From Leptospira sanjuanensis (GTDB lineage: Bacteria; Spirochaetota; Leptospiria; Leptospirales; Leptospiraceae), in NCBI RefSeq assembly GCF_022267325.1, contig NZ_JAIZBG010000001.1, forward strand, positions 2,792,001-2,832,500: a DNA stretch of 40,500 nt, given 5' to 3'. Shown here in pieces: positions 35,467 through 40,500 of the stretch (positions are counted from its first letter, which is position 1; the number at the start of each line of letters is the position of its first letter). The notes under the pieces are model-generated. The model worked only from the letters and a program-made list of their open reading frames with translations. It did no database searches and had not been told where the DNA came from. The position numbers were made by a program, and so were the translations under genes.

Positions 35467-36888
35467 CTAAAATTGAAAGTAAAAGAATTCCTTTTTCTCA
35501 AATACTCCGAAGAGAAAAAACAACACGGTTATCCCGAAGGACAAAGGAATCCATCGACTCGGTTTATTCACGATCCGATCCAAAAAGGAATCCGTTCCGC
35601 CAGAAAAGATCATCCAAGGCTCCACGACAATCAACGGAAGCAAAAGAAAAAGCAGCTTCCCCGCAAAAATCCCATTCCAATAAAATCCCGCCGAAGCATT
35701 CAAAACAAAAACCCAAAATTCTCCCGGAGATCGAACCTGAAACAAAAGCAGACCCAAAGCGAACATCCAGAAGGTGAGCAAAGCCCCTCCGACCTTCAAA
35801 ACCAATTCCAAAATTCGAATATTCGAGGAAACGAATTTAAGAACGTATTTCTGAAAGAGATTATATCCGACCACCTGCAATCCGCAATAACAACCCCAGA
35901 CGAAATATCCGTATGTCGCCCCGTGCCAAAGACCGCCCAAAACCCACACGATCATCAGATTGACGTTCTGTCTCGAAAGGGAAACGCGGTTTCCCCCGAG
36001 CGGAATGTAAAGATAATCGCGGAGCCATGTGGACAAGGAAATATGCCAGCGTTTCCAAAACTCGGACGGACTCGAAGAGATAAACGGAAAATTAAAATTG
36101 AGGGAAAGATGAAAACCTAGAGCCTTGGCAAGCCCTCTCGCCGCGTCCGTATAACCGCTAAAGTCCGCATAAACCTGAAAGGCAAAACAGAACGCGATCC
36201 AGAAAATCATACCCGGCTCCAGATTCATTCCCGGTTCCATCGCTCTTCCCGTAAAAAGAAGAAGATGATCTCCGATAAAAACCTTCTTAAAGATTCCCCA
36301 TAAGAAAAGAATCGCTCCGGACAAAAATCCTTCGCTCGTAACCGTTCGTTCCTTTTCGATCTGAGGCAAGAGAGAGTCCGGCCGTTCGATCGGACCTGCA
36401 AGAAGCAAAGGAAAAAAGAGATCATACACTCCGAAACGGATAAAATTCGCGCAAGGCAGAATTTTTCCGGAGTTTATATCCGAAAGATAACTGATATTGT
36501 GGAACGTATAAAACGAAATTCCGACCGGCAGAAGAATTTCCGGAATCTTCACCGCGGCATTCGGAGACAGAACACCCAAAGTATCGTTCCAGATATTTAA
36601 TAAAAATAGAATATACTTAAAGAAGATCAGAATCCCCAAATTGAGAACGATCAAAAACACGAACCATCTTCGTTTGTCTACTCCATCCGCTTTGCCCAAA
36701 CGGATTCCGCCCGCAAAGTTAAACGCGATGCAGAACAAAAGAAGAAAGACCATTTCCGGTTTCCAGAAACCGTAAAAGAACAATCCTCCGAAAAACAAAA
36801 GACGGTTTTGTCCGAGCGTTCCCAAGCGCAGATAAAGAACGTAGAATACTATAAAAAATACGAGAAAATTTAGAGAATTGAAGAGCAT
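35467..36888 (-). CDS. MBOAT-family O-acyltransferase (AlgI-like)
   Basis: 473-residue polytopic membrane enzyme that passes an acyl group across the membrane to a polymer or partner. The MBOAT signature with catalytic His is WVLGGLWHGATYGYFVWGCY, preceded by FWKRWHISLSTWLRDYLYIP and YADFSGYTDAARG, all typical of the AlgI branch. It follows the GAF gene by six bases, and the DUF1574 gene, the likely periplasmic partner, lies downstream. The target polymer is unknown; LPS or another envelope glycan is plausible. Confidence 0.92.
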   Translation of the reverse strand: MLFNSLNFLVFFIVFYVLYLRLGTLGQNRLLFFGGLFFYGFWKPEMVFLLLFCIAFNFAGGIRLGKADGVDKRRWFVFLIVLNLGILIFFKYILFLLNIWNDTLGVLSPNAAVKIPEILLPVGISFYTFHNISYLSDINSGKILPCANFIRFGVYDLFFPLLLAGPIERPDSLLPQIEKERTVTSEGFLSGAILFLWGIFKKVFIGDHLLLFTGRAMEPGMNLEPGMIFWIAFCFAFQVYADFSGYTDAARGLAKALGFHLSLNFNFPFISSSPSEFWKRWHISLSTWLRDYLYIPLGGNRVSLSRQNVNLMIVWVLGGLWHGATYGYFVWGCYCGLQVVGYNLFQKYVLKFVSSNIRILELVLKVGGALLTFWMFALGLLLFQVRSPGEFWVFVLNASAGFYWNGIFAGKLLFLLLPLIVVEPWMIFSGGTDSFLDRIVNKPSRWIPLSFGITVLFFLFGVFEKKEFFYFQF

Positions 36889-36894
36889 TCTCTA

Positions 36895-39147
36895 TCAGGA
36901 TTCTTCGAGGAGTTCGAGAATTCGCTCCTTTTCTTTCGTGTCGGCGGGATAACAAAGAGTGTGTTGAATCACGGAAGTTTGAAAATCTTTAGACTTGCGG
37001 TCCGTATCGTTGAGTCTGTTTTTGATCTTTCGGATCAGAATCTGCGTTTCTTCGCGGTCCTTGCCGTCTAGAATCACCGCGAATTTTCCCTGACCGATTC
37101 TATAGTTATAATCGGCTTCGGAAAGATTCTCCTGGATTGCCTTGCGCAATTCTTCGCTGTAAGAAGCGAAAAAACCGGAGCCTTTGAGTTTTACCATGCG
37201 CGATACATTCTGAACTTTGAATACGGTCAAACTAAAGGAGCTGGCCAGTCTTGCCGCCTTGAGAATCATTTCCTGGATTCGTTCCTCTACCGGACTAAAC
37301 GGATCTTTGAATACGGAATCTCTTTCCTCGATGAGGAGAAGATTGGAAAAAACCGGAGCGAGCACTTCCGAAATTCCCACTGCGGTCTCCCGATCCGTAT
37401 CGGTCCAAGGAACGTCCGTTTCATGAACGATCAGCATTCCGACTAACCAGTGTAAGTTGATAAATGGAATCACGATAAAATCGGACATGAGACCGAGTTC
37501 GTCGTTGGATAACTTCTGCATCAACTCGGGATGTTTTCGGAAGTTTTCGATCCGAAAGACGCCGGGAATATTGGAAACGATTCCTACGATGGAACTTTCC
37601 AGAGGAAGCGTAAAATTGCCGACGTGTTCGGGTGTCAACAGGTTGGAAGCGAACACTCGAAACTCGTTCTTCGTATGTCCGTCCAAAATCATAAAGGTCG
37701 CGCGTCTTACCTTCAATTCTTCCTTAAAGGTTGCGATCAGTTTATCATACGCCTCGTCCATGCTTCGAACGGAAGCGTAATCGCGCGCAAGCGAAATGAT
37801 CAGTTCGTTGGTGCGAATTACTTCCTTCAGGCTTTGGTTTTCCTGATGGAGTTGTTCCGTATCGTAGATTCTTCTATAAACGGAACCTGCGATTTCTCCG
37901 ATGATCTTCAGGAACTCGAGATCCTCGATCGTATAATCCTCTCCGCTGATCGTTTTGCTCAGAATCATAATCCCGAAAAAATCGTCGAGATAACGGATCG
38001 GAACCAAAAGTTCCGCTTCGGATTGCTGGATGATTTCTCTTTCTTTTGCGGGAAGCGCGGGTTTTAAAAGTTCCTTCGCGTACAAAACGGAACCGGCGTT
38101 TTTTACCGCATGATAGATTTCCTCTTCGGAAGAGATCGTCCATTCCTGATTGAAGTTCTCGCCTTGATAATCTTCCAAACGGAAGAATTCCTGATTCCCG
38201 TTTTTCGAGGAGAAAATTCCGATCGACTCGCTTCCGATTTGTCCCATGACCGAAAAGAGAAGATTCTCGAAGAAGTTCGCAAAGTCGGTGGAAGCGCCGA
38301 TCTCTTTACTGATTTCGAAGACGGAAATATAGTTATCCAATTTTTTTCTGGAAGCGATCTGCAGATCGATCGGAGAAGTGGAGAAGTTGGAATCGTCGTC
38401 GAATAAAAATTCGCCCTCCTCTCCCGAAGCTGCCTTTGTGTCCTTTTTAGCGGGAGTCCGATTCGCTTCCTGCTCGGCTTCCTTAACCCAATCTCCGAAA
38501 GGATCTTTTTCCTCGAGATCAAAATTGGATTCGTCCTCTTCGTTTTCGAAAGACGGAAGTTCGTCCTCTTTTTTGTTAAGCGAAGTCGTTTCCGGGGCAG
38601 TTTCCTCTCCGAAAAGTTCGTCCAAACTGAAATCGTCCGAGTCGGACGTCTCCGCCTGCGGCGCGTTAAACGGATCTTCCGTCAGCTCTTCGGTATGAGT
38701 TCCTTCCGGTTCGGAAAGTTCCGGCGGAAGTTCCAAGAAATCGGTTTCATTCTCCTCCGAAACGGCCGAAGGCAAATCGTTATCAAAGGAAGAATCGGGA
38801 AAGTCCGCTTGAAAATCATCTCCGTCCGGTTCGGAAAGATCGGATTCGGACGGGGCCCCAAAGTCGGATTCAAAATCCGAACCAGCGGTTTCGATCGGCG
38901 GACGGGAGAAATCCTCGGACGGAGGAGGCAAGGTCGCGGTGGAAGCTTGCGGCTCGGAGATGTCAGACGTTTCGTCTAACGTCTCACTCCGCATTCCCAA
39001 AGCTCTTTGAAGAAAACTTTTTTTGGTGCGAAAGGATTCCGATTTTTTTAAAAGGGATTTTTTTTCGCCTGATTCTTGGCTTTTAGACGAGGACGCGCCG
39101 GAGGAATCGGATTTGACTAACTTACTGACCCTCTCGAGCAAACCCAT
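36895..39147 (-). CDS. GAF-domain signalling protein with a degenerate GGDEF domain
   Basis: 750 residues. The first ~240 are low-complexity, acidic and Ser-rich (for example LSEPDGDDFQADFPDSSFDN). Two GAF-like domains follow (about 265-410 and 440-610; segments ELLVPIRYLDDFFGIMILSK and DFIVIPFINLHWLVGMLIVH). The last ~140 residues look like a GGDEF cyclase domain, but the active-site motif is GQGKF (YRIGQGKFAVILDGK), so cyclase activity is unlikely. It may still bind nucleotides or partners. Three bases separate it from the acidic repeat gene upstream and six from the MBOAT gene downstream: an operon. Confidence 0.8.
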   Translation of the reverse strand: MGLLERVSKLVKSDSSGASSSKSQESGEKKSLLKKSESFRTKKSFLQRALGMRSETLDETSDISEPQASTATLPPPSEDFSRPPIETAGSDFESDFGAPSESDLSEPDGDDFQADFPDSSFDNDLPSAVSEENETDFLELPPELSEPEGTHTEELTEDPFNAPQAETSDSDDFSLDELFGEETAPETTSLNKKEDELPSFENEEDESNFDLEEKDPFGDWVKEAEQEANRTPAKKDTKAASGEEGEFLFDDDSNFSTSPIDLQIASRKKLDNYISVFEISKEIGASTDFANFFENLLFSVMGQIGSESIGIFSSKNGNQEFFRLEDYQGENFNQEWTISSEEEIYHAVKNAGSVLYAKELLKPALPAKEREIIQQSEAELLVPIRYLDDFFGIMILSKTISGEDYTIEDLEFLKIIGEIAGSVYRRIYDTEQLHQENQSLKEVIRTNELIISLARDYASVRSMDEAYDKLIATFKEELKVRRATFMILDGHTKNEFRVFASNLLTPEHVGNFTLPLESSIVGIVSNIPGVFRIENFRKHPELMQKLSNDELGLMSDFIVIPFINLHWLVGMLIVHETDVPWTDTDRETAVGISEVLAPVFSNLLLIEERDSVFKDPFSPVEERIQEMILKAARLASSFSLTVFKVQNVSRMVKLKGSGFFASYSEELRKAIQENLSEADYNYRIGQGKFAVILDGKDREETQILIRKIKNRLNDTDRKSKDFQTSVIQHTLCYPADTKEKERILELLEES

Positions 39148-39150
39148 CGA

Positions 39151-40500
39151 TCATACACCAATCTGCTTCATCAGTTTTTTATAAAGTTCGAAATAATCGG
39201 ACTGGGAGAACTCGCGGATCAAATCATCCGGAAGATTTCCGAGAAGTTCGTCCAGATACGTCATGATCCGTTTCATCTCGTCTTTGGAAGGAACGGCTTC
39301 TCCTCCGGCGGAAGGAGCGGCCGGTGCGGCGGGTTCTTCCGGAGTTTTACGCAGCTCTTCGAGAGGGGAAAGTTCTTCCTCGTCCGCGTATTCGTCGAGA
39401 ACGATGACCATCTCTTCGTCTTGAACGGTTTCTGCTGTGGGTACGATTCCTGATTCACCGCTTAACGGCTGTAATGCGGATACGTCTTCGTCCATAGACT
39501 CGAACGCATCCAAATCGGAAGCGACAGGAAGTTCTCCGAGAATTTCGTTTAAGTCCTCGCCTTCCTCTTCCGGAGTTTGAACGTCCGAAAGGAGATTTCC
39601 AAGTTCGTCTTCGGACAACGCGATCGGCCCCTCGTCCTCTTCCGTCGGTTCTTCGGAAGTAAGAATATGATCGAGTTCATCGGTGGAAAGTGCGATCGGT
39701 TCCTCGTCTTCCAACGGAACTTCTTCTTGTTCCGACAAAGGAGCATCCCAATCGATTTCGCTATCCGCTCCGGGGAATTCTTCCGTTGCAGTAGCTTCGG
39801 CATTGTCGGTGAGAATGTGATCGAGTTCGTCGGTGGAAAGAGCAATCGGCTCTTCCGCTTCCAGATCCGAGTCGGTAGTTTCGGCAAGAGGAGCGTCCCA
39901 GTCGATTTCGCTATCCGCTCCGGGGAATTCTTCCGTTGTAGTAGCTTCGGCATTGTCGGTGAGAATGTGATCGAGTTCGTCGGTGGAAAGTGCGATCGGT
40001 TCTTCCGCTTCGGCTTCGCCTCCGTCGAGAAGAGAACCCGATTCCGGCTCAAAATCAAAGGAAGAAGTTTCGGTCGGAACCTCGTCGGAAATATCCAGAT
40101 CACCGAAAGAATCCATCGTGGATGAAGGAGTTCCCACACCCTCTTCTTCCACGTTGTCCGCAAGTAAATTGCCCAGTTCCTCGTCGGAGAGGGCAATCGG
40201 TTCGTTATCTTCCGCGTCCTCGATAAAGGAATCCGCAGGGGTTTCCGTTTCCAATGAATCGAGATCGTTTGTAGGAAGTTCAAAGTCGTCGAAAGAAAGT
40301 GCATCGTCGTCCAACGACGCGCTCGTTTCCATTGACGCCTGACCGATTCCGTCCAATTCGGAAACGGGCAATGAAATGAGATCGTCTTCTTCTCCGGAGG
40401 AATCGGGTGTTTCAAAATCGAAACCGGATTCTTCCAAAGTGGACGGAACTCCGGCCCCTTCTTCCACGTCGGAAGAAAGAAGGTTTCCGAGTTCTTCTTC
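39151..40500 (-). CDS. Acidic repeat protein (5' end beyond right edge)
   Basis: At least 449 residues, with the frame open through the window edge; the GTG at 40467 is internal since EEELGNLLSSD precedes it. The protein is very acidic with repeats of the type EEPIALSTDELDHILTDNAE and EPIALSDEELGNLLADN, five or six in all. Two adjacent units are nearly identical at DNA level with a 150-bp period (39741-39850 and 39891-40000). The C-terminus is a different, folded helical motif (MKRIMTYLDELLGNLPDDLI, then REFSQSDYFELYKKLM), which I recall from other spirochaete proteins. A motif copy at 40439-40456 is translated as AGVPST. Likely a scaffold or partner of the GAF protein encoded three bases downstream. 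Confidence 0.75.
   Translation of the reverse strand, partial: EEELGNLLSSDVEEGAGVPSTLEESGFDFETPDSSGEEDDLISLPVSELDGIGQASMETSASLDDDALSFDDFELPTNDLDSLETETPADSFIEDAEDNEPIALSDEELGNLLADNVEEEGVGTPSSTMDSFGDLDISDEVPTETSSFDFEPESGSLLDGGEAEAEEPIALSTDELDHILTDNAEATTTEEFPGADSEIDWDAPLAETTDSDLEAEEPIALSTDELDHILTDNAEATATEEFPGADSEIDWDAPLSEQEEVPLEDEEPIALSTDELDHILTSEEPTEEDEGPIALSEDELGNLLSDVQTPEEEGEDLNEILGELPVASDLDAFESMDEDVSALQPLSGESGIVPTAETVQDEEMVIVLDEYADEEELSPLEELRKTPEEPAAPAAPSAGGEAVPSKDEMKRIMTYLDELLGNLPDDLIREFSQSDYFELYKKLMKQIGV
39741..40000 (-). repeat. Tandem 150-bp repeat within the acidic repeat gene
   Basis: The 110-bp stretch starting at 39741 recurs at 39891 with only a few differences, an offset of exactly 50 codons. 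It encodes LSTDELDHILTDNAEAT and FPGADSEIDWDAPL. A recent in-frame duplication is the simplest reading. Confidence 0.85.
40439..40456 (+). repeat. Dispersed motif copy, full match (inside a gene)
   Basis: GTGGACGGAACTCCGGCC, lying inside the acidic repeat gene, whose leftward frame reads it as AGVPST. At the equivalent place in a neighbouring repeat unit (about 40119-40141) the sequence is a weaker relative with GGAGTTCCCAC. Confidence 0.8.

Noticed and set aside
35403..36120. Long + strand frames opposite the MBOAT gene
   Set aside because: They are very basic, low-complexity shadows of the MBOAT coding sequence.

Overview
The window reads as chromosomal DNA of a spirochaete, most likely a Leptospira with mid-range GC content. 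This is inferred from gene content: a DUF1574-type SGNH protein near an MBOAT acyltransferase, many short lipoproteins with permissive lipoboxes, 7TM-DISM and GAF signalling proteins, and an mreB-mreC-mreD-PBP2-rodA cluster. The species cannot be named from the sequence alone. No tRNA, rRNA, CRISPR array, insertion sequence or phage gene was seen.

Layout. 1-4440 holds the edge of a membrane protein gene, a 7TM-DISM histidine kinase, a small lipoprotein with YD-like repeats and a NarL-type response regulator. 4440-10020 has a small lipoprotein, a TPR-like protein, a bcp-pepA operon, a receiver-ATPase hybrid and a ferritin-like putative metal hydrolase. 10285-13116 is a TetR regulator divergent from an SDR/metallo-beta-lactamase lipoprotein operon, with three evenly spaced operator-like palindromes between them. 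13234-19465 has an isochorismatase-fold lipoprotein divergent from a LysR regulator, a lytic transglycosylase, an acetoacetyl-CoA synthetase coupled to a solute-binding protein, and a small membrane protein. 19555-23489 holds small membrane and secreted proteins, a PTPS/QueD-family enzyme, a DUF1858 protein, a possible caspase-like protein and a hypothetical. 23568-29732 is the cell-shape cluster, transcribed leftward in the order mreB, mreC, mreD, PBP2, rodA. 29925-33919 has Ppx/GppA, a small membrane ORF, a DUF4349 protein and an AlkD-like protein. 34112-40500 is a leftward cluster running from an acidic repeat protein (cut by the right edge) through a GAF/degenerate-GGDEF protein and an MBOAT acyltransferase to a DUF1574 protein.

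The most unusual signal is a dispersed near-palindromic motif, GTGGACGGAACTCCGGCC, with seven full or nearly full copies and several degenerate ones. Some lie just after stop codons, some in 5' leaders and some inside reading frames. A related set of short hairpins with the same AGTTCC core is clustered at 32.8-33.1 kb. The second strong signal is the set of three TGAC-N5-GTCA palindromes at exact 21-bp spacing in the tetR/SDR intergenic region. Other points are enzymes that lack expected catalytic or ligand residues (isochorismatase fold, GGDEF, receiver-ATPase), a PTPS with an ExxHGH motif, a RodA with an insertion of about 100 residues, and a possible frameshift in a small membrane gene.
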